NCBI RefSeq assembly: GCF_001672755.1
Contig: NZ_LZKI01000119.1
Coordinates: forward strand, 1-64,000
Origin: Mycobacterium colombiense
Lineage (GTDB): Bacteria > Actinomycetota > Actinomycetes > Mycobacteriales > Mycobacteriaceae
Length of the DNA: 64,000 nucleotides
Reading direction: 5' to 3'
Part shown: positions 26,324 to 37,081 of the stretch, piece by piece
How the letters are laid out: every line of letters starts with the position of its first letter
Numbering within the stretch: position 1 is the first letter of the stretch
Made by a program: the position numbers and the translations under genes
Notes under the pieces: generated by a model
The model's input: only the letters and a program-made list of their open reading frames with translations
Told to the model about the DNA's origin: nothing
The model's database searches: none

Positions 26324-27730
26324 ATGGCCACTGAGGATACCGAGTACCGCATCGAGCACGACACCATGGGCGAGGTGCGCGTACCCGCAAAAGCGTTGTG
26401 GCGCGCGCAGACCCAGCGCGCGGTCGAGAACTTCCCGATTTCGGGCCGCGGCCTGGAACGCACGCAGATCCGCGCGCTGGGCCTGCTGAAGGGCGCCTGC
26501 GCGCAGGTCAACAAGGATCTCGGGCTGCTGGCCCCGGAGAAGGCGGACGCGATCATCGCCGCGGCGGCCGAGATCGCCGACGGCCAGCACGACGACCAGT
26601 TCCCCATCGACGTCTTCCAGACCGGTTCGGGCACCAGCTCCAACATGAACACCAACGAGGTGATCGCCAGCATTGCGGCCGCCAACGGTGTGACGGTGCA
26701 CCCCAACGACGACGTCAACATGTCGCAGTCGTCGAATGACACCTTCCCCACCGCAACCCACATCGCGGCCACCGAGGCCGCCGTGCGTCATCTCATCCCC
26801 GCCCTCGAGGTGCTGCACGCCGCCCTGGCCGGCAAGGCCCGCGAGTGGCACACCGTGGTCAAGTCGGGCCGAACCCACCTGATGGACGCCGTCCCGGTGA
26901 CGCTCGGCCAGGAGTTCAGCGGATACGCCCGGCAGATCGAGGCGGGCATCGAGCGGGTACGCGCGACGCTGCCCCGGCTCGGCGAGCTGGCTATCGGCGG
27001 CACCGCGGTCGGTACCGGCCTGAACGCTCCCGACGGCTTCGGCGCCAAGGTGGTCGAGACGTTGGTCGCCTCCACCGGCCTGAGTGAATTGCGCACGGCG
27101 GCAAACTCGTTCGAGGCGCAGGCGGCGCGCGACGGGCTGGTCGAGGCTTCCGGCGCGCTGCGCACCATCGCGGTGTCGCTGACCAAGATCGCCAACGACG
27201 TGCGCTGGATGGGGTCGGGCCCGCTGACCGGCCTTGCCGAGATCCAGCTGCCCGACCTGCAGCCCGGCAGCTCGATCATGCCGGGCAAGGTCAATCCCGT
27301 TCTGCCCGAAGCGGTCACGCAGGTCGCCGCGCAGGTGATCGGTAACGACGCGGCGGTCGCGTGGGGCGGTGGAAACGGTGCGTTCGAGCTCAACGTCTAC
27401 ATCCCGATGATGGCGCGCAATATCCTCGAGTCCTTCAAGCTGCTGACCAACGTGTCCAAGCTGTTCGCCGAGCGCTGCATCACCGGGCTGGCCGCCAATG
27501 TGGAGCACCTGCGCGAGCTGGCCGAGTCGTCGCCATCCATCGTGACGCCGCTGAACTCGGCGATCGGCTACGAGGAGGCCGCCGCGGTGGCCAAGCAAGC
27601 GCTCAAGGAGCGCAAGACGATTCGTCAGACCGTGATCGATCGCGGCCTGATCGGCGACAAGTTGTCGATCGAGGAACTCGACCGGCGGCTCGACGTGCTG
27701 GCGATGGCCAAGGTCAAGCCTGGAGACTGA
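26324..27730 (+). CDS. fum: Class II fumarase
   Basis: A 468-aa protein of the fumarase/aspartase superfamily. The signature [11 protein letters not shown] is near residue 322, [14 protein letters not shown] near 100 and S-G-R-T-H-L-M-D-A near 185. It hydrates fumarate to malate in the TCA cycle. It is an iron-sulfur-independent homotetramer. AAAGGACGAGG precedes the start. Confidence 0.94.
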   Translation: MATEDTEYRIEHDTMGEVRVPAKALWRAQTQRAVENFPISGRGLERTQIRALGLLKGACAQVNKDLGLLAPEKADAIIAAAAEIADGQHDDQFPIDVFQTGSGTSSNMNTNEVIASIAAANGVTVHPNDDVNMSQSSNDTFPTATHIAATEAAVRHLIPALEVLHAALAGKAREWHTVVKSGRTHLMDAVPVTLGQEFSGYARQIEAGIERVRATLPRLGELAIGGTAVGTGLNAPDGFGAKVVETLVASTGLSELRTAANSFEAQAARDGLVEASGALRTIAVSLTKIANDVRWMGSGPLTGLAEIQLPDLQPGSSIMPGKVNPVLPEAVTQVAAQVIGNDAAVAWGGGNGAFELNVYIPMMARNILESFKLLTNVSKLFAERCITGLAANVEHLRELAESSPSIVTPLNSAIGYEEAAAVAKQALKERKTIRQTVIDRGLIGDKLSIEELDRRLDVLAMAKVKPGD

Positions 27731-27782
27731 GCCGGACGTCGGGGGTGACGGCGGTGGTCGACGAGAGTAAGGGTGGTTTTCG

Positions 27783-28802
27783 ATGACGGCTCCTCCCGGT
27801 GGTCCCTACGGTCAGGGGCCCTACGGAAGCAATCCGTATGGGCAGGACCCGAATTGGGGCGCCCAGCCGCAGGGCGGTCCAGGCCCCTACCCGCAGGGCG
27901 GTCCCGGTCCTTACCCGCAGGGCGGTCCCGGTCCTTACCCGCAGGGCGGTCCAGGGCCCTATCCGCAGGGCGGCCAGTACGCCTACCCGCCGCCGGGTGG
28001 CCCGTATCCGTATCAGCACTATCCCCAACCCGGACAACAGTTTCCGCCGGGTGGCCCGGGCGGGCCCTACCCTCCGGGGCCGCCGCCGGGTGGGTCCGGA
28101 TCGAAGCTGCCGTGGCTGATCGTCGCCGGTCTGGTGGTGCTGGCGATTATCGCGCTGGTGGCGACGTTGCTGGTGATGCGGGGCGGCCATGACAACAAGC
28201 CGGCCACCGCGCCCTCGACAACGAGCACCTCGGTCTCGCAGCCGAAGAACTCCGCGCAGAACGCAACCGACTGCACCCCGAACGTGTCCGGCGGTGAGAT
28301 GCCGCGGGGCGATTCGATCTCCGCGGGCAAGCTTTCGTTCCCCGCCAGTGCGGCGCCGGGCGGGTGGACGGTGTTCTCCGACGATCAGGGCCCGAACCTG
28401 ATCGGCGCGCTGGGGGTCGCCCAGGACGTGCCCGGAGCCAATCAGTGGATGATGACGGCCGAGGTCGGCGTCACCAATTTCGTTTCCAGCATGGACCTTA
28501 CGGCGCAAGCCACGAAGTTGATGCAGTGCATCGTCGCGGGCCCCGGCTACGCGAACGCCCAGCCCACGCTCGGACCGACGAAGTCGTCGTCGATCACCGT
28601 CGACGGCACCAAGGCCGCCCGGGTCGATGCCGACGTCACGATCGCCGATCCCAGCCGCAACGTCAAGGGCGACTCCGTCACCATCATCGCCGTCGACACC
28701 AAGCCGGTCACGGTCTTCATCGGCAGCACACCCATCGGTGATGCCGCCTCGGCGGGCCTCGTCGGCAAAATCATTGCCGCGCTGAAGGTCTCGAAGTCCT
28801 GA
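27783..28802 (+). CDS. Pro/Gly/Tyr-rich membrane-anchored protein
   Basis: A 339-aa protein. The first 105 residues are low-complexity Pro/Gly/Tyr/Gln with four perfect P-Q-G-G-P-G-P-Y units. One membrane helix (L-P-W-L-I-V-A-G-L-V-V-L-A-I-I-A-L-V) spans about 110-130, then a Ser/Thr-rich linker, then a globular extracytoplasmic domain of about 170 residues with two Cys (T-D-C-T-P and M-Q-C-I-V). The layout is shared by many mycobacterial wall-associated proteins. It follows fum by 52 bp. Confidence 0.78.
   Translation: MTAPPGGPYGQGPYGSNPYGQDPNWGAQPQGGPGPYPQGGPGPYPQGGPGPYPQGGPGPYPQGGQYAYPPPGGPYPYQHYPQPGQQFPPGGPGGPYPPGPPPGGSGSKLPWLIVAGLVVLAIIALVATLLVMRGGHDNKPATAPSTTSTSVSQPKNSAQNATDCTPNVSGGEMPRGDSISAGKLSFPASAAPGGWTVFSDDQGPNLIGALGVAQDVPGANQWMMTAEVGVTNFVSSMDLTAQATKLMQCIVAGPGYANAQPTLGPTKSSSITVDGTKAARVDADVTIADPSRNVKGDSVTIIAVDTKPVTVFIGSTPIGDAASAGLVGKIIAALKVSKS
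27867..27973 (+). repeat. 24-bp in-frame minisatellite
   Basis: Four consecutive 24-bp units, 27867-27890, 27891-27914, 27915-27938 and 27939-27962, then 11 bp of a fifth. They encode P-Q-G-G-P-G-P-Y. Units differ only at synonymous positions. Copy number could vary among strains without shifting the frame. Confidence 0.85.
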
Positions 28803-28818
28803 TGCGGGTCAGGCCCGG

Positions 28819-30375
28819 CTAGCCGGCCGGGCCGGTCGGCGCCGAGACGTGGGTGGCCTCGGATCGCCCGCGCAGCACGGTGGAATAGCATTCGGCCCAC
28901 TGCGCGCGCTCGGCCTCACCCGCGGCATCGACGGCACCCGCCGAGCACAGGATCCGCCTGTCGGAGGTTTTCGCGAGGTCGGCCAGCCGCGCGGCTTCGT
29001 TGACGGCGTCACCGATCACGGTGTATTCGTACCGGTTTTCGGCGCCGACGTTGCCGGCGAACACTCGACCCGCCGACACACCGATGCCGAAATCGACCGG
29101 CAGCCTCCGCAGTTGGGAGCCGAGCGCACGGGCGGTCGCCAAGGCCGACGACGCGGGCTCACTGATGGGCAACGGCACCCCGAAGACGGCGAGTGCGGCA
29201 TCGCCGGCGAATTTGTTGATCAGCCCGTGGTGTTCGTCGACTGCGTGCACGACGATCCGGAAGAAGTCGTTGAGCACCTCCGCGACCTCTTGCGGGGGGC
29301 GGCTTTCGGCAATCTGGGTGGACCCCACCAGGTCGATGAAAAGCACCGCCGCTTCGACCACGTCGCCCGACAGCGATGCCCCCTCGGTGAGGGCGCGTTG
29401 TGCGACGTCGGCGCCGACATGGCGGCCGAACAGGTCACGCAGCCGGTCACGCTCGGCGAGACCTGTCACCATTCGGTTGAATCCCGTTTGCAGGCGCCCG
29501 ATTTGGGATCTTTCATAGGCGCCGACATACGTTTCCATGCGACCATGCTCGACCTCGGCCATCGCGTCGACGACCTCGCCGACCGGATCCGAGATCGACC
29601 GCGAGGTCAGGATCATCGTGGGCAGCCCCAGCACGAGCGCCGCCAGCGACACCACCAGAATCGGCACGTCCAGCGACGCCGATTTCTCGATCAGCCAGCC
29701 ATACGAACGGAGAACGACCAGCGTCGCGATGATGGCGATAGGAAAGGCGCTGCACAAGAACCACAGCAGAACCAGCCGGGCGTACACGCTCGGCACCGCC
29801 AGCCGCGGCTCGGCGCCCAGCGTGGCGGCGCGCATGATGGGCCGCAGAGTGCGTTGCGCGAGCAGCATCCCGGTGCCGGCGGCGGCCGATCCGCCGAGCA
29901 GCACGCCGAGCACGATGGGCAGCAGAAGCTGCGGCCCGCCAGTCAGATTCAGCAGGATGAAGATCCCGCCGGTCATCGCCCAGGACGTCACCAGGATCGC
30001 CGACTGGCGCCCGGCCAGCCTCATCACGGCTTCGCGTTGTTGCGGGGTGGGTTCGTCACCAGCGACGAACCAGCGCACGGTGGGCGCCAGGCTGACCGCG
30101 CCGGCCACCGCGACGCTGACGATGCCCAGCGCGATGAGCAGCACCACGGGCGCGGTGTTCTGCCGCGCGAAGTCCGCGTTGGCGCCGACGGAGGTGTGGC
30201 CCCGCAACGGAATCAGGATGGCCGCCGCTTCGACGACGGCCAGCACATAGGACAGGCTCATATCGAACCCGTATTGAAACAACCACCGGCGAAAGGACTT
30301 TCGTTGACCGGGCTGACGCGCCGAACCACGCCATGATGGCGGAAGCCGATCCCGAAGCCAGCCCACGGTGATCAC
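28819..30375 (-). CDS. Multi-pass HAMP-adenylate cyclase
   Basis: A 518-aa protein: six hydrophobic helices (about residues 35-235), a HAMP domain (about 245-305, with S-I-S-D-P-V-G-E-V and a downstream R-L-Q-T-G-F-N-R-M) and a class III cyclase domain. Metal ligands are Asp348 in F-I-D-L-V-G-S-T and Asp392 in K-F-A-G-D-A-A-L-A-V-F-G, with the V-I-G-D-A-V-N-E-A-A-R segment giving Asn and Arg. The layout is that of the M. tuberculosis Rv1318c/1319c/1320c/Rv3645 group. I do not recall a cyclase at this place in H37Rv. Confidence 0.87.
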   Translation of the reverse strand: MITVGWLRDRLPPSWRGSARQPGQRKSFRRWLFQYGFDMSLSYVLAVVEAAAILIPLRGHTSVGANADFARQNTAPVVLLIALGIVSVAVAGAVSLAPTVRWFVAGDEPTPQQREAVMRLAGRQSAILVTSWAMTGGIFILLNLTGGPQLLLPIVLGVLLGGSAAAGTGMLLAQRTLRPIMRAATLGAEPRLAVPSVYARLVLLWFLCSAFPIAIIATLVVLRSYGWLIEKSASLDVPILVVSLAALVLGLPTMILTSRSISDPVGEVVDAMAEVEHGRMETYVGAYERSQIGRLQTGFNRMVTGLAERDRLRDLFGRHVGADVAQRALTEGASLSGDVVEAAVLFIDLVGSTQIAESRPPQEVAEVLNDFFRIVVHAVDEHHGLINKFAGDAALAVFGVPLPISEPASSALATARALGSQLRRLPVDFGIGVSAGRVFAGNVGAENRYEYTVIGDAVNEAARLADLAKTSDRRILCSAGAVDAAGEAERAQWAECYSTVLRGRSEATHVSAPTGPAG

Positions 30376-30411
30376 CCTATAAAAGTAGCCGCGTCTGGTC
30401 CGAAATTTGCT

Positions 30412-31287
30412 CTACGCACCGTTGTTCGGCCCGCCGGAGTTCTGCCCTGGGATGTCGGTGATCGGGAAATTCGGCATCGGCTTCGGTGAGGGCGTGTTGG
30501 GCAGCGTGGGGATGTCGCCGGGCGGAATGTCGTGCAGGCCGTTGACGGGCGGGCCGTTCTCCCGGCTGCCGTAACTGCTGCCGGGAGAACGTGATCCCAG
30601 CAGGTCGCTGACCGTCACCAACCGGTAGCCGTTGGCCTTGAGCACCGGGATGAACTGATACACCAGGTCGACGGTGCTCGAGTAGGTGCTGTGCAGCAGC
30701 ACCACCGAGCCCGGCTTGATGTAGGTCATCAGCATGTAGCGCGTCGCCGCCGTGTTCGCATCGTTCGCCCAGTCGAAAGGGATCACGTCCCAAAGGATTT
30801 CGGCCAGACCGAATTGCCCGGCGGCCTGGCGCACCACCGGGTCGGACAACCCGCCCGCGGGGCGATACAGGTTGGGTGTGCGGCCGGTCGCGGCGGTGAT
30901 AGCGTCGTTGGCCTTGGAGAACTGGGCGGCGATGTCGTCGCGCGGGATCGTGGTCATGTTGGGGTGTTCCCAGGTGTGGCTGCCGATCTCCATCCCCGCG
31001 TCGGCGATGCGCTTGGCCCCGGCCGGGTTGGCGGCCACCTTGTTGCCGATCAGGAAGAAGGTGGCCTTGGCGTCGTTCTCCTTCAGGATTTGCAGCAGCC
31101 GCTCGTCGAACGGCCCCGGCCCGTCGTCGAACGTCAAGGCGACGCACTTGATGACCGAGCAGCTGAGGTCGTCGGCGCGCGTCACGTGACCCGTGAGCCC
31201 GCCGATCACCAGCACCGCGGCGGCGGCCGCCACACCGACAACCGTGCGCCAGTAGCGCCAGGCTTGGGTGTCGGGTCGTTTCGCCAC
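30412..31287 (-). CDS. Exported polysaccharide deacetylase (NodB fold)
   Basis: A 291-aa protein with an N-terminal signal or anchor helix (about 12-33) and a NodB domain: motif 1 T-F-D-D-G-P near 52, motif 2 S-H-T-W-E-H-P-N near 101, motif 3 R-P-A-G-G near 140 and motif 5 L-L-H-S. The C-terminal 60 residues are Pro/Gly/Asn-rich. Carbohydrate esterase 4 enzymes remove N-acetyl groups from peptidoglycan or chitin-like polymers. Counterpart of H37Rv Rv1096 by synteny. Confidence 0.88.
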   Translation of the reverse strand: MAKRPDTQAWRYWRTVVGVAAAAAVLVIGGLTGHVTRADDLSCSVIKCVALTFDDGPGPFDERLLQILKENDAKATFFLIGNKVAANPAGAKRIADAGMEIGSHTWEHPNMTTIPRDDIAAQFSKANDAITAATGRTPNLYRPAGGLSDPVVRQAAGQFGLAEILWDVIPFDWANDANTAATRYMLMTYIKPGSVVLLHSTYSSTVDLVYQFIPVLKANGYRLVTVSDLLGSRSPGSSYGSRENGPPVNGLHDIPPGDIPTLPNTPSPKPMPNFPITDIPGQNSGGPNNGA

Positions 31288-31344
31288 CGTCGAAGTTTAT
31301 CGAAGGGAGACCTACCCGGGGTCGAGCGCGCTGGTCAGGCGCCC

Positions 31345-32646
31345 TCACTGCGGGCCGGCGATCTCCTCGAGCATCTCGGTGACCAGGGCGGCAATCGGGG
31401 ACCGCTCGCTGCGCAACAGGGTGATGTGGGCGAACAGCGGATGGCCCTTGAGCTTCTCGATCACCGCCGCGACCCCGTCGTGGCGGCCCACCCGCAAGTT
31501 GTCCCGCTGCGCGATGTCGTGTGTCAATACCACGCGCGATCCGGTGCCCAGCCTGGACAGCACGGTCAGCAGGACGTTGCGTTCCAGCGACTGCGCCTCG
31601 TCGACGATCACGAACGAGTCGTGCAGCGACCGGCCCCGGATGTGAGTCAGGGGCAGCACCTCGAGCATGCCGCGGGACAGCACTTCCTCGAGCACCGCCG
31701 GGCTGGCGAGACCCTCGAGGGTGTCGAAGACGGCCTGCGCCCACGGCCCCATCTTTTCGCTCTCGCTGCCGGGCAGGTATCCGAGCTCCTGACCGCCGAC
31801 GGCATAGAGCGGCCGGAAGACCACCACCTTGCGCTGGGTGCGCCGCTCCAGCACCGCCTCTAGGCCGGCGCACAAGGCGAGGGCCGACTTGCCGGTGCCC
31901 GCCTTGCCGCCCATCGACACGATGCCCACCGACTCGTCGAGCAGCAGGTCGAGCGCCACGCGCTGCTCGGCCGAGCGGCCGCGCAGCCCGAACACCTCGC
32001 GGTCGCCGCGCACCAGCTGGACGCGCTTGTCCGCGTTGACCCGGCCCAGCGCGTGAGAGCTTCCACCGAGCAACCGAACACCGGTGTGGCAGGGCAGGTC
32101 TCGCGCTTCCACCAGATCGATCTCGCCATCGGCGAACAGCGCGTCGATGTCCTCGGTGGCGGTCTCGATCTCGCGCATCCCCGACCACCCGGAGGCCACC
32201 ACGTCCTGGGCGTGGTACTCGTCGGCGGCAAGACCCACCGCAGCGGCCTTGACACGAAGCGGAATGTCCTTGCTGACCAACGTAACTCGCTTGCCTTCGG
32301 CGGCGAGGTTGGCGGCACAGCTCAGGATCCGGGAGTCGTTGCTGTCGCTGCGGAAACCCGCCGGCAGCACCGACGGGTCCGTGTGGTTGAGCTCGACATG
32401 CAGCGAACCGCCCTGCGTCCCAACGGGAATGGGCTGATCCAGTCGTCCGTGCAACAGCCGGAGATCGTCGAACAGCCGCAAGGACTGGCGGGCGAACCAT
32501 CCCAGCTCGTGGTGGTGGCGTTTGGCCTCCAGCTCGCTGATCACCACCAACGGAACAACCACCTCGTGTTCGGCGAACCGGCTGCACGCCCAGGGGTCGG
32601 ACAGCAGCACGGAAGTGTCGATCACGTAGGTCCGGATTTCGGTCAC
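31345..32646 (-). CDS. phoH2: PIN-PhoH ATPase/ribonuclease
   Basis: A 433-aa two-domain protein. The N-terminal PIN domain begins [13 protein letters not shown] and contains later acidic residues (D-S-N-D-S-R-I-L). The PhoH P-loop ATPase has Walker A G-K-A-G-T-G-K-S near 245 and Walker B V-I-V-D-E-A-Q-S near 335. PhoH2 proteins couple RNA unwinding and cleavage. GTG 32646 has GAGGAGCG four nt upstream and overlaps the stop of a 43-47-aa ORF as GTGA, resembling the known phoAT-phoH2 arrangement. Confidence 0.9.
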   Translation of the reverse strand: MTEIRTYVIDTSVLLSDPWACSRFAEHEVVVPLVVISELEAKRHHHELGWFARQSLRLFDDLRLLHGRLDQPIPVGTQGGSLHVELNHTDPSVLPAGFRSDSNDSRILSCAANLAAEGKRVTLVSKDIPLRVKAAAVGLAADEYHAQDVVASGWSGMREIETATEDIDALFADGEIDLVEARDLPCHTGVRLLGGSSHALGRVNADKRVQLVRGDREVFGLRGRSAEQRVALDLLLDESVGIVSMGGKAGTGKSALALCAGLEAVLERRTQRKVVVFRPLYAVGGQELGYLPGSESEKMGPWAQAVFDTLEGLASPAVLEEVLSRGMLEVLPLTHIRGRSLHDSFVIVDEAQSLERNVLLTVLSRLGTGSRVVLTHDIAQRDNLRVGRHDGVAAVIEKLKGHPLFAHITLLRSERSPIAALVTEMLEEIAGPQ

Positions 32647-32786
32647 GTAGCGCTCCTCGAGCGGGATGAGCCCGCGCGGACCCGCACAGGCATGTCGACG
32701 GGAACCGCAGCACCAGGACCGGGGCCGGTCCTTCCGTTGTGGTGACGGGAGGTGCCGCCCTGGCAGCAGAGCATGACGCTGACCAT
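32643..32786 (-). CDS. Cysteine-pair short ORF coupled to phoH2 (phoAT-like candidate)
   Basis: A 47-aa frame from ATG 32786 (43 aa from ATG 32774) whose TGA overlaps the phoH2 GTG. It begins [19 protein letters not shown] and becomes Pro/Arg-rich. A TAGCGT hexamer ends 8 nt before ATG 32786, so the peptide could be read from a leaderless transcript. A hairpin sits within the frame. It may be the phoAT antitoxin gene described upstream of mycobacterial phoH2, or a cysteine-sensing leader peptide. It is too short for homology by eye. Confidence 0.45.
   Translation of the reverse strand: MVSVMLCCQGGTSRHHNGRTGPGPGAAVPVDMPVRVRAGSSRSRSAT
32715..32732 (-). other. Hairpin inside the short ORF ahead of phoH2
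   Basis: AGGACCGG (32715-32722) and CCGGTCCT (32725-32732) are perfect inverted repeats around GG. The stem lies about 40-60 nt after the paired Cys codons and about 70 nt before the phoH2 start. There is no U-tract. It could slow RNA polymerase or sequester downstream signals. Confidence 0.4.
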
Positions 32787-32794
32787 CGGGATCG

Positions 32795-32800
32795 ACGCTA
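32795..32800 (-). promoter_or_regulatory. Predicted -10 element of the short ORF-phoH2 transcript
   Basis: On the minus strand TAGCGT ends 8 nt before ATG 32786, giving a leaderless arrangement for the cysteine-pair ORF. Confidence 0.35.
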
Positions 32801-32898
32801 CTCCCGTGCCCGCATGCGCGCTGTGCAGGCGCGCCGACGTGGCGAGCCGCGACCACCTTCCGTGGGCGGCCGATGTTGAGGGGCGCGTGCAGGCCGGC

Positions 32899-33726
32899 TT
32901 AGCCGACGATCAATTGCCGCAGTTCAGGCTCGTCCGCGAGCCCCCATGCGGTGATGCGGTCGGAGATCGCCTGACGCAGCTGCTCCGGACCGAAAATGCC
33001 TGCCTCGTCGACGTTCTGCACCTTGTCCGCGTACGCGTCGATGTCGGCGCCGGGCACCTTCAGGTCGGCCGCGCGCGCGGCGATCGCCGCGATGGTCTCG
33101 TCGCGGGTGTACTCGAGGCAGTGCGCGACAAGGTTGGAGAAGAAGACCTCGTGGCGGCGCTCGTCGCGGGCGATCCGGTCGACCAGGCCGGCCAGGATGG
33201 GCTCCTCGAGCTTGGCGGCCAGGTTTTCACAGAACACGGCGTGCGTGCGTTCGACGAACGCCATGTGCACCAGCGTTTCCACCTGCGAGTAGGTATCGGC
33301 CCGGTAGCCCTTCATGACGTACTGGACGCGGGCCTCTTCGTTGGCGGTCGGGTCGACCTCGCGGGTCACCACGAGGTACTCGCGCAGCGCGATGGCGTGC
33401 AGGTGCTCCTCGGCCGTCCACCGGCCCAGCCAGCGGCCCCAGTAGTCCTCCAAGATGAAGTGCTCGACCAGCTCGCGGTGGTGGGCGGCCAGGTTGTCCT
33501 TGAGCAGCAGCATGATCTCGCAGGCGTCCGTCAAAGGCCTGGGCAGCGTCATCGACGCCGGATCCCAGTCGCGCCCACCGAGGAAGGCGAAGTTCTCGCC
33601 CCGGTCGAACGGCACGTAATCGTGCGCGAACCAGAGCTCTTCGGTGGACAGGTGACGGTCGATGTTTGCTTCGACGACCGGCTCGAGTTCGAGGGTCAGC
33701 GCGTTAGCGACAGGTCTTTCGGCCAT
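32899..33726 (-). CDS. desA2: Acyl-ACP desaturase-like protein DesA2
   Basis: A 275-aa diiron-fold protein, the same length as M. tuberculosis DesA2. Helices carry metal-site residues in E-D-Y-W-G-R-W, T-A-E-E-H-L-H, V-E-R-T-H and A-R-D-E-R-R-H-E, the ExxH pattern of soluble stearoyl-ACP-type desaturases. DesA2 acts with mycolate-precursor synthesis. Start ATG 33726 fits the homologue and has a leaderless -10 element 6 nt upstream. Confidence 0.9.
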   Translation of the reverse strand: MAERPVANALTLELEPVVEANIDRHLSTEELWFAHDYVPFDRGENFAFLGGRDWDPASMTLPRPLTDACEIMLLLKDNLAAHHRELVEHFILEDYWGRWLGRWTAEEHLHAIALREYLVVTREVDPTANEEARVQYVMKGYRADTYSQVETLVHMAFVERTHAVFCENLAAKLEEPILAGLVDRIARDERRHEVFFSNLVAHCLEYTRDETIAAIAARAADLKVPGADIDAYADKVQNVDEAGIFGPEQLRQAISDRITAWGLADEPELRQLIVG

Positions 33727-33732
33727 GAGATA

Positions 33733-33738
33733 ACTGTA
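33733..33738 (-). promoter_or_regulatory. desA2: Predicted -10 element of desA2 (leaderless)
   Basis: On the minus strand TACAGT ends 6 nt before ATG 33726. Fits TAnnnT. Confidence 0.45.
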
Positions 33739-33849
33739 ACCCGCGTACACAGGTTCATGAAATCGACCGGGTCGTGTCGCGGCAACTGGTGACTTTGGTC
33801 CTCAGAGCCGCATTGCCGGGCACTCTAGAGCCCCTCGTACGGCGGAAAC

Positions 33850-36372
<2,523 letters not shown>

Positions 36373-36408
36373 CGCTTTGACGCAGCCCGCACCGGCCCGG
36401 GCGGCCGA

Positions 36409-36831
36409 TCACGCCTCGAGGCGACGCAACCCCAGGTATTGCAGGCCCGCGAACGCCGCCGTGTACACGCCGCTGGCCAGAGTCAACGCGACGCCGGTGC
36501 CGGTCAGCGGCAGCGCTTCGGCGGCCACGATCGCGGCCAGCGTGAACGCGACGTTGACCGTCACGACACTGATACCGAGACGCCGCAGCTCCGGCAGCGC
36601 CCCGAGACTGAACACCAGCAGGCCGGCGATCACGAACACCACGCCCACGGTGTATTCCTGGAAGGACGTCAGGCCGGTCAGCGACGAGATCGGGTCGGCG
36701 AAAAAGGCGATGGCCAACCCGCACAACCCCGTCAGGGTCGCGTCGGCACGCACGGCAAAACGCAACAGCGAGTCCGTCGAGTCGTAGAGGGGCCGGGTCG
36801 GGATGCTTGAAACACCGGTAATCGAGCTCAT
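36409..36831 (-). CDS. Small four-helix membrane protein
   Basis: A 140-aa protein with four hydrophobic helices at about 37-48, 62-82, 90-108 and 112-132 and an Arg-rich C-terminus R-R-L-E-A. GAGGAG lies 7 nt before ATG 36831. It follows coaA in convergent orientation. Not recognised. In H37Rv this interval holds PE_PGRS genes (from memory), none of which is seen here. Confidence 0.7.
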   Translation of the reverse strand: MSSITGVSSIPTRPLYDSTDSLLRFAVRADATLTGLCGLAIAFFADPISSLTGLTSFQEYTVGVVFVIAGLLVFSLGALPELRRLGISVVTVNVAFTLAAIVAAEALPLTGTGVALTLASGVYTAAFAGLQYLGLRRLEA

Positions 36832-36947
36832 GTGTTTACTCCTCGCGATGGCGGGTTGGGTCGAACAGCTTTGAGGGTGCCGCCAGTGCACTGCCATATC
36901 GACTCGTGGCGCTGCCAACTACTGCCACGGATACAACGACGAGGGGG

Positions 36948-36977
36948 TTCACCCGACTATTCCCGTCGGCGGGTGAA
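36948..36977. repeat. Inverted repeat upstream of the 36409 membrane gene
   Basis: TTCACCCG (36948-36955) and CGGGTGAA (36970-36977) are perfect 8-bp inverted arms 14 bp apart, in the 250-bp spacer 36832-37081. Possibly a binding site. The rest of the spacer shows nothing recognisable. Confidence 0.4.
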
Positions 36978-37081
36978 TATTTGACACGCGCCAGTCGCGA
37001 AGGCTCAGCGGCCCCACGAGTCACAGCTACACGGGGCACAGCTCTGGGCCGTCGGCGACCGCGGTAACTCCTGCACCCGTT

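Noticed and set aside
24458..27598. Very long open frame on the minus strand (over 1000 codons) across glpX and fum
   Set aside because: Only its last 232 codons (the DUF4245 gene) look like protein. The rest is antisense to two certain genes and is an artefact of GC-rich third positions.
30377..32713. 778-codon minus-strand frame overlapping phoH2 and the deacetylase
   Set aside because: Out of phase with both genes, Arg-rich low-quality sequence, no domain. The true phoH2 frame and the short coupled ORF explain the region.
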